A stretch of DNA of 64,000 nucleotides from Agromyces soli (GCF_022811605.1 NZ_CP094533.1:2108001-2172000), one strand, 5' to 3'. Positions 51,890 through 63,958 are shown, counted from the stretch's first letter. The notes: generated from the letters alone by a model not told the origin. Made by a program: numbers and translations.

Positions 51890-54319
51890 GTGGTCACCGC
51901 CCTCTATCGCCGCTACCGGCCCGAGACCTTCGCCGAGATGATCGGCCAATCGCAGGTCACCGAGCCGTTGATGACCGCGCTGCGCACCGATCGGGTGAAC
52001 CACGCCTATCTGTTCAGCGGCCCGCGCGGCTGCGGCAAGACCACCTCGGCCCGCATCCTCGCCCGCTGCCTGAACTGCGCCGAGGGCCCCACCGACTCAC
52101 CGTGCGGCGTCTGCCCCAGCTGCGTCGAACTCGCCCGCGGTGGCGGCGGCTCGCTCGACGTCGTCGAGATCGACGCGGCCAGCCACGGCGGCGTCGACGA
52201 TGCGCGCGACCTGCGCGAGCGCGCGATCTTCGCCCCGGCGCGCGACCGCTTCAAGATCTTCATCATCGACGAGGCGCACATGGTGACCTCCGGCGGCTTC
52301 AACGCGCTGCTGAAGATCGTCGAAGAGCCGCCGGAGCACGTCAAGTTCGTCTTCGCCACGACCGAGCCCGAGAAGGTGCTCGGCACCATCCGCTCGCGCA
52401 CCCACCACTACCCGTTCCGCCTCGTGCCGCCCGCGCCCATGCTCGAGTACGTGCAGCAGCTCTGCGCCGAAGAGGGCATCCAGGTCGAGCCCGGCGTGCT
52501 CGCCCTCGTCGTGCGGGCCGGCGGCGGTTCTCCGCGAGACACCCTCTCGCTCCTCGATCAGCTCATCGCCGGCTCCGAAGGCTCGACCATCGACTACGAG
52601 CGCGCCGTCGCGCTGCTGGGGTACACCCACGGCGCCCTGCTCGACGAGGTCATCGACGCGATCGGCGTCCGCGACTCGGCGGGGGCGTTCGCCGCCGCCG
52701 ACCGGGTCGTGCAGACCGGGCAAGACCCGCGCCGCTTCGTCGAAGACCTGCTCGAGCGCCTGCGCGATCTCATCGTGGTCGCGGCGTCGTCGCCCGAAGC
52801 CGCCGCCGCGGTGCTCCGCGGGGTGCCCGACGACGAGCTCGCGCGCATGGCCGTGCAGGCCCGCGCCTTCGGGCCCGCCGAGCTGTCGCGCGTCGCCGAC
52901 CTCGTCAACCAGACCCTCACCGAGATGACCGGGGCCACCTCCCCGCGGCTGCACCTCGAGCTCATGCTCGCCCGAGTGCTCGTGCCGCCGACCGCGGTGG
53001 GCGGCGTGCCTGCCGCACCGGCTGCCGCGTCGGCGCAGGCGGTCGCGCCCGCGCCGGCTGCGGCGCCCGCGGTCCGGCAGCCTGCCGCTCCTGCTGCGGC
53101 TCCCGGCCCTGCGGCGGCTGCCGCTCCTGCGGCCGCTGCCGCGCCGAAGCGTGAGCCGGCCCGACCTGAGCCCGCGTCGCCCGGCGGCTCCTCGCCTGAG
53201 CCGGAGAGCGCCGAGCCCGCCGCCGCAGCCGAACCGCCTGCCGCGACCGAAGCTCCGTCCGACGCGGCGCCCGCGGCCGCACCGACGGCACCCGCGCCCA
53301 AGCCGAGCGGTCCGATCTCGCTGCCGCAGTTCCGCGACGCGTGGCCCGAGGTGCTGTCGGTGCTGCAGAGCCGCAAGCGCACGGCCTGGATGGTCGCGTT
53401 CACGGCGAAGGTCCGCGACTACCGCGACGGCGACGTGCTCGTGCTCTCGTTCCCGAGCGTGCAGGACGTCGAGGGCTTCCGCGGCGGCCCGCCCGGGCAG
53501 AGCGTCGCCGAACTGCTGCGCGAGGCCATCGAGCACGTGCTCGGCGTGCGCGTGAAGTACATCGCGAAGCCCGAGGCCGCGTTCGCGGGCGAGCCGGCAC
53601 CGGCCGAGCGGGCGCCCGCTGGGGCCCCGGCCGCCGGCAGTCAGCCCGACCCCGCCGACGGGGCACGACAACCGGCCTCGTCCTCGCTGTCCGCGACGTC
53701 GACGACCGTCGCCGCGCCCGCGCCGAAGTCGGCGGCACGACCGGCAGCCGCAGACGCAGCGCCCGTCGACGTAGGGCCTGTCGACGCAGGGCCCGTCGAC
53801 TCCTGGGCGACGGTGGCGATCCCGCGCGAAGAGCCCGCAGCCGTCGAGCCCGCGCCGATCGGCGCCGTCGCCGCGTCGCTCTCGCCCGCGCCGCCCGCGC
53901 CCACCGCTCGGCCGGCCGCGGCGCCGGCGACGACGCGCGACGACGAGCCCCCGGCCCCCGACGACGCCGATGCACCGCCGGAAGACCACGAGCCGCCGTT
54001 CGACCCGGGCCCCGAGCCCGAGCTCGACGCGACCCCGGTGCGCGAGGCATCCGCACCGAGCGAACGGGCTCCGCAGCGCGCGGCGACCCAGCCGGCGGCG
54101 GGGGTGAGCGCACCCGCGCAGCGGGCAGCCGAGCCGCCGCGCGCGCCCGCCGCTCAGCGACCGTCCGCCGCGCCCCGCGGCGGACGTGCCGGCGGGTCCT
54201 CCGGCGGCTTCCAGCGCTACGGCGAGGCCGTCGTCCGCGAGGTGCTCGGCGCGACCTTCCTCGAAGAGGTCGAGGCGCCGCCGCCCCCCGGTCGTGGCGG
54301 CTACGGGGAGCGTGGCTAA
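51890..54319 (+). CDS. dnaX: DNA polymerase III subunits gamma and tau
   Basis: An 809-residue clamp-loader ATPase. MVTALYRRYRPETFAEMIGQ opens the family; Walker A is GPRGCGKTT (about 41-49). The zinc site is CLNCAEGPTDSPCGVCPSC, DEAH is near 125-128, and RTHHYPFRLV and SPRDTLSLLDQL follow. From about 370 the tau part contains long Ala/Pro linkers, and a C-terminal polymerase-binding segment near 470-560 (LPQFRDAWPEVLSVLQSRKR). GTG 51890 is chosen because the family starts MVTALYRR and TACGAT at 51878-51883 is 6 nt upstream, a leaderless start. recR follows after 3 bp. Confidence 0.96.
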   Translation: MVTALYRRYRPETFAEMIGQSQVTEPLMTALRTDRVNHAYLFSGPRGCGKTTSARILARCLNCAEGPTDSPCGVCPSCVELARGGGGSLDVVEIDAASHGGVDDARDLRERAIFAPARDRFKIFIIDEAHMVTSGGFNALLKIVEEPPEHVKFVFATTEPEKVLGTIRSRTHHYPFRLVPPAPMLEYVQQLCAEEGIQVEPGVLALVVRAGGGSPRDTLSLLDQLIAGSEGSTIDYERAVALLGYTHGALLDEVIDAIGVRDSAGAFAAADRVVQTGQDPRRFVEDLLERLRDLIVVAASSPEAAAAVLRGVPDDELARMAVQARAFGPAELSRVADLVNQTLTEMTGATSPRLHLELMLARVLVPPTAVGGVPAAPAAASAQAVAPAPAAAPAVRQPAAPAAAPGPAAAAAPAAAAAPKREPARPEPASPGGSSPEPESAEPAAAAEPPAATEAPSDAAPAAAPTAPAPKPSGPISLPQFRDAWPEVLSVLQSRKRTAWMVAFTAKVRDYRDGDVLVLSFPSVQDVEGFRGGPPGQSVAELLREAIEHVLGVRVKYIAKPEAAFAGEPAPAERAPAGAPAAGSQPDPADGARQPASSSLSATSTTVAAPAPKSAARPAAADAAPVDVGPVDAGPVDSWATVAIPREEPAAVEPAPIGAVAASLSPAPPAPTARPAAAPATTRDDEPPAPDDADAPPEDHEPPFDPGPEPELDATPVREASAPSERAPQRAATQPAAGVSAPAQRAAEPPRAPAAQRPSAAPRGGRAGGSSGGFQRYGEAVVREVLGATFLEEVEAPPPPGRGGYGERG

Positions 54320-54322
54320 CCC

Positions 54323-54919
54323 GTGTACGAAGGCATCGTCCAGGAGCTGATCGACGAGCTCGGCCGCCTGCCCGGTATCGGGCCGAAGTCGGCGCAGCGC
54401 ATCGCGTTCCACATCGTGCAGACCGAGCACTTCGACGTCACCCGACTCGCCGAGGTGCTGCTCGAGGTGCGCGACAAGGTGCGATTCTGCGACATCTGCG
54501 GCAACGTGTCCGAGCAGGCGACGTGCTCGATCTGCCGCGACCCACGACGCGACGCCACCCTGATCTGCGTGGTCGAAGAGGCGAAGGACGTCGTCGCGAT
54601 CGAGCGCACCCGGGAGTTCCGCGGGCTGTACCACGTGCTCGGGGGCGCGATCAGCCCGATCGACGGCATCGGCCCCGACGAGCTGCGCATCCGGCAGCTC
54701 ATGCAGCGGCTCGCCGACGGCACCGTGCGCGAGGTCATCATCGCGACCGACCCGAACCTCGAGGGCGAGGCGACCGCGACCTACCTCAGCCGCCTGCTCA
54801 CGACGCTCGAGATCCGGGTCACGCGCCTCGCCTCCGGCCTCCCCGTCGGCGGCGACCTCGAGTACGCCGACGAGGTCACCCTCGGCCGCGCCTTCGAGGG
54901 CCGCCGCGTCGTCGGCTGA
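54323..54919 (+). CDS. recR: Recombination protein RecR
   Basis: A 198-residue RecR that acts with RecO/RecF in loading RecA at gaps. It has an N-terminal helix-hairpin-helix ([20 protein letters not shown], about 12-31), a C4 zinc finger ([20 protein letters not shown], about 55-74) and a Toprim domain (about 80-175: [33 protein letters not shown]). It begins at a GTG 3 bp after the dnaX stop, so it is co-transcribed; dnaX-recR is a common pairing. Confidence 0.96.
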   Translation: MYEGIVQELIDELGRLPGIGPKSAQRIAFHIVQTEHFDVTRLAEVLLEVRDKVRFCDICGNVSEQATCSICRDPRRDATLICVVEEAKDVVAIERTREFRGLYHVLGGAISPIDGIGPDELRIRQLMQRLADGTVREVIIATDPNLEGEATATYLSRLLTTLEIRVTRLASGLPVGGDLEYADEVTLGRAFEGRRVVG

Positions 54920-54970
54920 GCCGGCCCGGCGCTGCGTCGTCGGCCGAACCTGGCGCGCATCGCCGCACGG

Positions 54971-55477
54971 TCAGCGCAGCACTTCGACGAGCACGACCCA
55001 GGCGTGCACGATCGACGCGGCGATCGCGAGCAGCGTGCCCGCAGCGAGCAGCCACAGGCCCGCACCGCCGCCGCCGTCGCCCGCGATCACGATGAGGAGC
55101 GCCCCCGCGAGGTACGCGAGGAGCGGCAGCACCCCCGCGATCGACTTCCCGAACCGGACGCCGAAGGTCGGGCTCTGCGCGCGATCCGCGAAGACGCTGC
55201 GCACGGCATGCACCTGGAACGCGGTCGCCGCGAGCGCGGCGAGCAGCACCTCGAGCCCGAAGAGCCGGGCGGGCTGGGCCGGCGCGATCGCGAGCCCGGT
55301 CGTGACGATCGCGAGCACGAGCGTCGCGAGACTCCCCGCGATGCGCGCCGTGAGCGAGGACTCGCCGGTGATCCGGGCGATGTTCACCGACATCGCGACG
55401 ATCAGCAGACCTGCGAGCGCCGCGGTCGCGCCGACCATCGCGACGTTGAACTCCGCCCACTCCCGCAGTTCCGGCAT
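54971..55477 (-). CDS. Four-helix membrane protein of unknown function
   Basis: A 168-residue integral membrane protein starting MPELREWAEFNVAMVGATAA. Hydrophobic segments are at about 10-29, 48-66, 72-90, 112-130 and 138-162. No catalytic or binding motif is seen. The opening ELREWxEFNVAMVGA is characteristic of a family annotated only as hypothetical membrane proteins. TACCAT on the minus strand (plus 55484-55489) lies exactly 6 nt before the ATG, so the message is probably leaderless. Confidence 0.8.
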   Translation of the reverse strand: MPELREWAEFNVAMVGATAALAGLLIVAMSVNIARITGESSLTARIAGSLATLVLAIVTTGLAIAPAQPARLFGLEVLLAALAATAFQVHAVRSVFADRAQSPTFGVRFGKSIAGVLPLLAYLAGALLIVIAGDGGGGAGLWLLAAGTLLAIAASIVHAWVVLVEVLR

Positions 55478-55608
55478 GGGGCGATGGTAGCGCCGTGGCA
55501 GGGCGGCGCGACAGGGTCCGCGGGCGGTTGACGCGGCCGGGCGGCGGGCGTAGGAAGGCCGGGACGAACCGTGGGCGATCGTCGCCCGCCGTCGAGGGAG
55601 GATCCGGG

Positions 55609-56001
55609 ATGCACGGCAAGGCAGACGGGGAGCGGACGGCGCCGAGCGAGCGGCTGGCCGAGTGGATGGCGGGCTATCTGCGCGCCTGGCGCGGCAACGA
55701 CGCGGACGAGATCGGTGCGCTGTTCAGCGACGACGCGGTGTACCTGACCGCACCCGACGCGGAACCGAGACGCGGCCGTGAGGCGATCGTCGCGGGCTGG
55801 CTCGAGGACGCCGACGCGCCGGGGGAGTGGTCGTTCGACTGGTGGGTGCTGCACGAGGCCCCCGGCGTCGCGTTCGTGCAGGGGCGCACCGAGTATCCCG
55901 CGGAGCGCGACTACCTGAACCTCTGGGTCATCCGCTTCGCCGACGACGGCCGGGCGGACGAGTTCACCGAGTGGTACCTGGCGCGCCCGCACGGGGCCTG
56001 A
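55609..56001 (+). CDS. SnoaL-like / NTF2-fold protein
   Basis: A 130-residue protein with the NTF2/SnoaL-like cone fold: LAEWMAGYLRAWRGNDADEI (about 15-34), ALFSDDAVYLTAPDAEPRRG (about 37-56) and DYLNLWVIRFADDGRADEFT (about 104-123). Family members act as isomerases, cyclases or simple binding proteins; nothing here identifies the ligand. The ATG at 55609 has GGGAGGA about 8 bases upstream. An in-frame extension to 55495 is Arg/Gly-rich and rejected. Confidence 0.88.
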   Translation: MHGKADGERTAPSERLAEWMAGYLRAWRGNDADEIGALFSDDAVYLTAPDAEPRRGREAIVAGWLEDADAPGEWSFDWWVLHEAPGVAFVQGRTEYPAERDYLNLWVIRFADDGRADEFTEWYLARPHGA

Positions 56002-56139
56002 CCCGGCTCCCCGCGGCGGCGAGGGTCCGACGTCCGGCGGCGGTGTCACATGGCGATCGGGGAATGCCGCCAGCCGTATGATGAAGACTCCGACGACGGG
56101 CCCGTCGGCCCGCGCGCGCCCAGAACCCCGGGAGGCCAC

Positions 56140-57414
<1,275 letters not shown>

Positions 57415-57430
57415 GTCCGGGCGAACGGTT

Positions 57431-57461
57431 CGGATGCCGCGGCGCCGCGCCGGCGCATCCG
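57431..57461. terminator. Possible hairpin after lysC
   Basis: CGGATGC (57431-57437) and GCATCCG (57455-57461) pair around a GC-palindromic core. There is no T-run; the rest of the 167 bp gap before asd shows no clear promoter. Confidence 0.35.
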
Positions 57462-57557
57462 GCCGAAGCATCCCGCCGGAATGCGTGACGTTCCTGCCAA
57501 TCCGGCCGCTGATCGCGCAGTTCCGGCCGGCAGCCGCCCGACGTCGGGCACACTTGA

Positions 57558-58637
<1,080 letters not shown>

Positions 58638-58648
58638 GCCGCGCTGCC

Positions 58649-58684
58649 CGAACGCCCCGAGGCCTCCCGGCCCCGGGGCGTTCG
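58649..58684 (+). terminator. Terminator after asd
   Basis: CGAACGCCCC (58649-58658) and GGGGCGTTCG (58675-58684) form a perfect 10 bp stem, 12 bases after the stop codon. Confidence 0.8.
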
Positions 58685-58765
58685 TGCGTCGCAGGCGCGC
58701 TGCTCCGGCATCCGCGCCGCCCGCGCTCCAGCCCCGCGCTGCCCGCCGCCCCGTCTCCACAGGCG

Positions 58766-58856
58766 ACAACTCAGGAGCAACCCGATCGGCATCCCCGGAA
58801 TCCCGCGGATGCGCGAATGCCTCGACGCCCATAACCGCCAGATGTTCCTGAGTTGT
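58766..58856. repeat. Interspersed palindromic-ended repeat, copy 2
   Basis: A 91 bp element ending in ACAACTCAGGAGCA (58766-58779) and TGTTCCTGAGTTGT (58843-58856), which pair at 13 of 14 positions. It shares the right end GCCAGATGTTCCTGAGTTG exactly with copy 1 at 2562-2649, plus GCATCC, CCGGAATC and CGCG in the same order. It lies in the 348 bp gap between asd and the ABC operon; the gap otherwise holds the asd terminator and the ABC promoter. Confidence 0.85.
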
Positions 58857-58887
58857 GTGAGGGAGGCGCGAGGGAGAGGAGGGGATC

Positions 58888-58916
58888 TTGACGGGGCTGA
58901 GTTTTGTATACAGAAT
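58888..58916 (+). promoter_or_regulatory. Promoter and GTATAC operator of the sugar ABC operon
   Basis: TTGACG (58888-58893), a 17 bp spacer and CAGAAT (58911-58916). TTGTATACA (58904-58912) overlaps the -10 and contains a perfect GTATAC palindrome, the core of many GntR-family operators in sugar operons. The leader of about 60 nt ends in GAAAGAGGTAGCGGA before the ATG. Confidence 0.65.
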
Positions 58917-58985
58917 ACTGGGTAGCAGTTCCCCCGACCGGCGCTCGTCGCCGGCTCCTCCTGCAATGACGAAAGAGGTAGCGGA

Positions 58986-60284
58986 ATGGCCCGCGCGAAC
59001 TCGAAGATGAGGCGGCTGTTGGCGATCGGCGCAGCGAGCGCTCTCGCCATCGGCCTGGCAGCGTGCAGCGGTGGGGGAGGTGCAAAGGACGCGAACACCG
59101 TCGTGTGGTCGACCTGGGGAACCGCCGAGGAGCTCACCCGGTACCAGGACTTCAACAAGGAGTTCATGAAGCGCCACCCCGACATCACCGTGAAGCTCCA
59201 GCCGGTCGCGAGCTATGAGGAGTACCACTCGAAGCTCCTCGCTCAGCTCGCCAGCAACACCGCCCCCGACGTCTTCTACGTCGGCGACGACAAGATGGGG
59301 CAGTTCGTCGACTCCGGCCGGCTCATGCCGCTGAAGAAGCTGATGGAGTCGAAGGACAGCCAGACGAAGCCCGACGACTTCTTCCCCGGCCTCTTCGGCG
59401 CGGCCGAGCAGGACGGCGAGTACTACGGCGCCCCGAACGACTCGAACCCCGACGTGCTCTGGTACGACAAGACGGCGCTCGCCGCGGCCGGCATCACCGA
59501 GGACCCGGCCGCGCTCGCCGAGCAGGGCGAGTGGACGACCGAGAAGTACCTCGAGATGAACGCCAAGCTCAAGGACGCCGGGCTCACCGGCTCGATGTTC
59601 TGGAACTACTGGGCGACGCACTGGAGCTGGCTCTCCTCGCAGGGCCTGCCCGCGCCGTACGACGAGTCGGGCGCGTTCACCGCGAACAGCGACCCGGCGA
59701 GCGTGGCCGCCATCGGCGAGCTCGGCTCGCAGTTCCAGGACGGCACCTTCGTCGTCGCGGACACCCTCCCCGACGGCGCCGGTGCGGACAGCATCTTCGT
59801 GACCCACAAGGCCGGCTTCTTCGTGCAGGGCCGCTACACGATCGGCACCGTGCAGACCGCGGGCGAGCCCGACGCGTACGACATCGTGCGCTGGCCGACC
59901 CCGGACGGCCAGGCCGCGCCGACCGGCGTCGCCGTCTCGTTCCTCGCGATCAACGGCAAGACGCAGGCGAAGGACGCCGCGTTCACCTTCTGGACCGAGT
60001 TCCTCTCGGCCGAGGGGCAGACGTTCCGCCTCGAGGGCGGCGGCAACGCCGTGCCGTCGATCAAGGGCGCCGACGACGTGGTGCTCGAGGACGGCTACCC
60101 GGCGCACGCCCAGACCTTCCTCGACATGCGCGACATCGGCTTCACCAACTACGCCGCCGAGGCGCGCGTGCCCGGCCTCTCGACGGGCATCAGCGACGAG
60201 TTCTTGAAGCTCTACCAGGGCAAGGCCGACGCGCAGCAGACGCTCGACGCGGCCGCAGCCCTCGCGGAGAAGTCGGGGAAGTAG
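58986..60284 (+). CDS. Sugar ABC transporter substrate-binding lipoprotein
   Basis: A 432-residue family-1 extracellular solute-binding protein. The signal peptide MARANSKMRRLLAIGAASAL ends in the lipobox LAAC with the lipidated Cys at C27. The mature domain has TVVWSTWGTAEELTRYQDFN, LAQLASNTAPDVFYVGDDK and NDSNPDVLWYDKTALAAAGI, and a C-terminal TFWTEFLSAEGQ segment, all typical of MalE-like oligosaccharide-binding proteins. It delivers the sugar to the two permeases downstream. The GTG of the first permease is one base after its stop. Expression is probably under the GTATAC operator. Confidence 0.95.
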   Translation: MARANSKMRRLLAIGAASALAIGLAACSGGGGAKDANTVVWSTWGTAEELTRYQDFNKEFMKRHPDITVKLQPVASYEEYHSKLLAQLASNTAPDVFYVGDDKMGQFVDSGRLMPLKKLMESKDSQTKPDDFFPGLFGAAEQDGEYYGAPNDSNPDVLWYDKTALAAAGITEDPAALAEQGEWTTEKYLEMNAKLKDAGLTGSMFWNYWATHWSWLSSQGLPAPYDESGAFTANSDPASVAAIGELGSQFQDGTFVVADTLPDGAGADSIFVTHKAGFFVQGRYTIGTVQTAGEPDAYDIVRWPTPDGQAAPTGVAVSFLAINGKTQAKDAAFTFWTEFLSAEGQTFRLEGGGNAVPSIKGADDVVLEDGYPAHAQTFLDMRDIGFTNYAAEARVPGLSTGISDEFLKLYQGKADAQQTLDAAAALAEKSGK

Positions 60285-60285
60285 C

Positions 60286-61254
60286 GTGAGCGATCTCGCC
60301 ACCGGCGAGCGGATGCCGCAGGCGCTGCCTGCGGCATCCGCCCCGCCCGCGACACCCAGGAGGGAATCGGCCTGGCGCCGCCGCGACCGGCGCTGGGGCT
60401 ACCTCTTCATCGGTCCGCAGCTGATCGGCATGACGGTCTTCGTCGTGCTGCCGTTCGCCGCGAGCCTCGTGCTCGCCTTCGCGAGCTGGGACGGCCTCAG
60501 CGACCTCAGCTGGGTCGGCTTCGAGAACTTCACCGCCCAGTTCCAGGACGAGCTCCTCTGGCGCTCGATCGTGAACACGCTGATCATCGCGGTCGTCACC
60601 GTGCCGATCGGCCTCGGGCTCGCGGTCGTCATCGCGGTCGCGCTCGAGCGCCTGAAGACCCGCGCCCTCTACCTCGTGCTGTTCTTCGCCCCGGTGGTCA
60701 CCTCGACGGTCGCAGTCGCGATGATCTGGCAGCAGATGTTCCGCGCCGACGGCGTGCTCTCCACGACGATCGCGAACGTCTTCGGCATCGACCCGCCGGA
60801 CTGGCTGGGCGACCCGAAGCTCGCCCTCCTCGCCGTGTGCATCGTGACGATCTGGTCGTCGCTCGGCCTGAACGTCGTCATCTTCCTCGCCGGGCTGCAG
60901 AACATCTCGCCCTCGGTGATCGAGGCGGCCCGCATCGACGGCGCCGGCGCGTGGCGGCTGTTCCGCAGCATCCGGCTGCCGCTGCTCTCGCCGATCGTGT
61001 TCTTCTCCTCAGTCGTCGCGTTCATCTCCTCGCTGCAGACCTTCGACACGGTGTACGTGCTGGTCTCGAACGCGGGCCCCGACAACGCGACCCGCACGAT
61101 CGTCTACCACATCTACGATCTCGGCTTCGGCAAGTTCCAGATCGGCCCGTCGAGCGCGGCGAGCGTGATCCTGCTCCTGCTGACCCTCGTCATCACGGCG
61201 ATCCAGTTCGGGGCCCAGAAGAAGTTCGTGCACTACGAGGACGACGCCGCATGA
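60286..61254 (+). CDS. Sugar ABC transporter permease (MalF-like)
   Basis: A 322-residue permease with six membrane helices (about 40-62, 100-125, 135-158, 183-205, 235-258, 290-310). The EAA loop EAARIDGAGAWRLFRSIRLP (about 218-237) contacts the ATPase. A long hydrophilic N-terminus (1-38) precedes the first helix. Starts at GTG 60286, one base after the binding-protein stop, and overlaps malG-like by ATGA. Confidence 0.94.
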   Translation: MSDLATGERMPQALPAASAPPATPRRESAWRRRDRRWGYLFIGPQLIGMTVFVVLPFAASLVLAFASWDGLSDLSWVGFENFTAQFQDELLWRSIVNTLIIAVVTVPIGLGLAVVIAVALERLKTRALYLVLFFAPVVTSTVAVAMIWQQMFRADGVLSTTIANVFGIDPPDWLGDPKLALLAVCIVTIWSSLGLNVVIFLAGLQNISPSVIEAARIDGAGAWRLFRSIRLPLLSPIVFFSSVVAFISSLQTFDTVYVLVSNAGPDNATRTIVYHIYDLGFGKFQIGPSSAASVILLLLTLVITAIQFGAQKKFVHYEDDAA

Positions 61255-62192
61255 GTCTCACGAACCCCAGCCTCGTCGACGGCACCCAGCTGCCCCCGAC
61301 CGACTCGACCATCGCGCTCAGCGCCCCGGGCTACCGGCCCCGCGCGCCGCGCACCGGCAAGGGCAAGCGGCGGCTCAGCCAGACGCTGCTGCACGCGCTG
61401 CTCGTCGTCGGCGGGCTCGCCATGGTGTTCCCGTTCCTCTGGATGCTGCTCACCTCGTTCAAGACGCTGCCGCAATTGCTGAAGGACCCGCTGTCGGTGC
61501 TGCCGCAGCCGTGGACCTTCGACAACTACGCGGACGCATGGAACGCGGTGCCGTTCGGCCAGGCGTACCTCAACAGCCTCTACATCGCGGCGCTCGTCGT
61601 CGCGGGCACCCTGCTCACGGCGTCGATGGCGGGCTACGCCTTCGCGCGGATCCGCTTCCGCGGGGCGAGGGTGCTCTTCATCCTGTTCCTCGCGACGCAG
61701 ATGATCCCGAAGCAGGTGACGCTGATCCCGTTCTACCTGCTGATGACGCAGCTCGGCTGGGTCGACTCGCACCTGGCGCTGATCGTGCCGGGGCTGCTGG
61801 CGAACCCCTTCGCGGTGTTCCTCATGCGGCAGTTCGTGCTGTCGCTGCCGAAGGAGCTCGAGGAGGCCGCGATCGTCGACGGCGCCGGCCGCTGGCGGAT
61901 CTTCTGGAGCATCATCCTGCCGAACCTGAAGCCCGGGCTCGCGGCGCTCAGCATCATCGTCGCGCTCGATGTGTGGAACGCCTTCCTGTTCCCGCTCGTG
62001 CTGCTGAACACGCCCGATCTCTTCACGGTGCCGCTGCTGCTCTCGGCGTTCCAGGGGCAGTTCGGCTCGGTCAACTACGGCCTGGTGATGGCGGCCAGCG
62101 CGATCTCGACGATCCCGATGCTCATCGTGTTCGTGATCGGGCAGCGCCGCATCCTGAACAGCATGGCCGCGTCGGGGCTGGGGGGACGATGA
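61251..62192 (+). CDS. Sugar ABC transporter permease (MalG-like)
   Basis: A 313-residue permease with six helices. The EAA loop is EAAIVDGAGRWRIFWSIILP (about 204-223), and the C-terminus ends QRRILNSMAASGLGGR. With the MalF-like protein it forms the membrane channel. No ATPase gene is in the operon, so a shared MsiK/MalK-type ATPase encoded elsewhere is likely. The ATG overlaps the upstream stop, and its own stop overlaps the glycosidase start. Confidence 0.94.
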   Translation: MSLTNPSLVDGTQLPPTDSTIALSAPGYRPRAPRTGKGKRRLSQTLLHALLVVGGLAMVFPFLWMLLTSFKTLPQLLKDPLSVLPQPWTFDNYADAWNAVPFGQAYLNSLYIAALVVAGTLLTASMAGYAFARIRFRGARVLFILFLATQMIPKQVTLIPFYLLMTQLGWVDSHLALIVPGLLANPFAVFLMRQFVLSLPKELEEAAIVDGAGRWRIFWSIILPNLKPGLAALSIIVALDVWNAFLFPLVLLNTPDLFTVPLLLSAFQGQFGSVNYGLVMAASAISTIPMLIVFVIGQRRILNSMAASGLGGR

Positions 62193-63958
62193 CTGCACGG
62201 GCGGATGCCGCGGAGCTGGCGGGTCTCGCAGGCCTGCACCTCGACCTGGCGCGGGCGCCGTTCACGCTGCCGCGCTCGCGGGTGCTGGTGTTCCGGGCCG
62301 ACCGCGAGGCCGCCGCGGAGCTGCTCGGCGCGGGCGCGGCGCCCCCGCCGGCGACGGCGTTGCGGGTGCACACCTCGGAGTACGAGCGCGGACTCGACGA
62401 GTGCCGGGTGCTCGACGAACTGCTGGTGCTGGATGCCTCGGGCGAGCCGCTCCCCGTCACCGGGGTGCTGCCGCACGCGATCGAGTTCGGCGGGGGAGCG
62501 GCCGTGCTCGGCTTCGCGGGCGCCGCGGCGCTCACGGTCGGAGCGACGGGCGATGCTCCGCTGTCCGTGGAGTGGCTGCGGCCCGACGGCGGGCGCGAGC
62601 GCCGGGGGCTCGGCGGACCGGGCGGCGCGGTCCGGCTGACGGTCGGCGCCGAGCGCGCCATGCGCGCCGAGGCATCCACCGCGCACCTCGCCGAGCTCGC
62701 CGAGAGCGAGACGGTCTGGCTCGACTGGTTCGCGAAGTGCCCCGTGGTGCGCTCCGAGCTGCAGCCCATGGCGGCCTTCTGCTGGTGGGTGCTCGGCGCG
62801 AACGTCGTGGAGCTGCCCGCGCTCGGCTCGGCGCGCGGCGTCGTGCCGTCGAAGATCGGCTACGTCGGCGTCTGGCAGTGGGACGCGTACTTCATCGCGC
62901 TCGGGCTGCGGCACGGCGATCCGGCGCTCGCGCGCGAGCAGCTCGAGATCGCGTTCCGCTTCCCGAGCGCCGACGGGCAATTGCCGGACGTGGTGCACGA
63001 GGAGGGCGTGCTCGCGACGAGCGACGACCTGCCGCAGGCGGATCGCGATCGGCTGCGCCGCGCGGGCTCGGACATCGCCGACCCGGCCGCTCCCGTACCG
63101 CTCACGAAGCCGCCGCTCGCGGCGTGGGCGCTCGCGAAGGTGCTCGAGGTCGAGGATCGGCCCGACTGGGCGCGCGAGCAGCTCGCCGTGATCCGACGAT
63201 CGCAGGATTGGTGGTTCGCGGGCAGCGACCTCGACGGCGACGGTCTGCCCGAGTACGGGCACCCCTACTCCTCGGGGCTCGACGACAGCCCGATCTTCGA
63301 CGGCCCGCTGCCGACGACGGCGCCCGATCTCGGCGCATACCTGGTGCTGCAGGACCTCGAGCTCGCCCGGCTCGCCGAGCGCTACGGCGCGGATGCCGCG
63401 GGCGATCCTGCGGCGCACCGCGACCGCGCCGCCGCCACGATGCAGCGGCTGCTCGGACTCTGGGACGCCGAGCGCGGCCGGTTCACGGCGCGGGCCGCGG
63501 GGGAGCGGGTCGCGAGCGACACGATCGTGGGCTTCATGCCGCTGCTCACCGGCGAGCTGCCCGCCCCGGTGCTCGACGCGCTCGAGGCGGCGCTCGCCGA
63601 TCCGGCGCGCTACGCGACACCATGGGCGGTGCCGACCGTGTCGGCCGCCGATCCGGACTTCTCGACGGAGCGGATGTGGCGCGGGCCCGTCTGGGTGAAC
63701 ACGAACCGGCTCATCGTGGAGGGGCTGCGCCGCTCCGGGCGGCCAGAGCTCGCCCGCGAGCTCGCCGAGCGGACCGTGGCCCTCGTCGTGCACGGCGGCG
63801 GCCCGCACGAGTACTTCAACCCGGAGACGGGGCGGAAGGCGCGCACGGCGACGACGGCGTTCGGCTGGTCGGCGGCCCTCTTCCTCGACCTCGCCGTCGA
63901 GCTCAGCGTGGATGCGGAGGACTTTCGCGGCGCGGGAGGAGCGGATTCGCCGGTGTGA
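62189..63958 (+). CDS. (alpha/alpha)6-barrel glycoside hydrolase (GH63/GH37-like)
   Basis: A 589-residue cytoplasmic glycosidase, no signal peptide. The N-terminal part (1-180) is a beta domain. The catalytic barrel (about 190-575) has KIGYVGVWQWDAYFIALGLR (about 222-241), LTKPPLAAWALAKVLE, GLDDSPIFDGPLPTTAPDLG (about 362-381) and MWRGPVWVNTNRLIVEGLRR near 500, with HEYFNPETGRKARTATTAFGW close to the end. These match MGH1-like/GH63 glucosidases, some of which cut mannosylglycerate, glucosylglycerate or alpha-glucosides. The exact sugar is unproven; position in the ABC operon says it cleaves the imported sugar. ATG overlaps malG-like by four bases. Confidence 0.87.
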   Translation: MTARADAAELAGLAGLHLDLARAPFTLPRSRVLVFRADREAAAELLGAGAAPPPATALRVHTSEYERGLDECRVLDELLVLDASGEPLPVTGVLPHAIEFGGGAAVLGFAGAAALTVGATGDAPLSVEWLRPDGGRERRGLGGPGGAVRLTVGAERAMRAEASTAHLAELAESETVWLDWFAKCPVVRSELQPMAAFCWWVLGANVVELPALGSARGVVPSKIGYVGVWQWDAYFIALGLRHGDPALAREQLEIAFRFPSADGQLPDVVHEEGVLATSDDLPQADRDRLRRAGSDIADPAAPVPLTKPPLAAWALAKVLEVEDRPDWAREQLAVIRRSQDWWFAGSDLDGDGLPEYGHPYSSGLDDSPIFDGPLPTTAPDLGAYLVLQDLELARLAERYGADAAGDPAAHRDRAAATMQRLLGLWDAERGRFTARAAGERVASDTIVGFMPLLTGELPAPVLDALEAALADPARYATPWAVPTVSAADPDFSTERMWRGPVWVNTNRLIVEGLRRSGRPELARELAERTVALVVHGGGPHEYFNPETGRKARTATTAFGWSAALFLDLAVELSVDAEDFRGAGGADSPV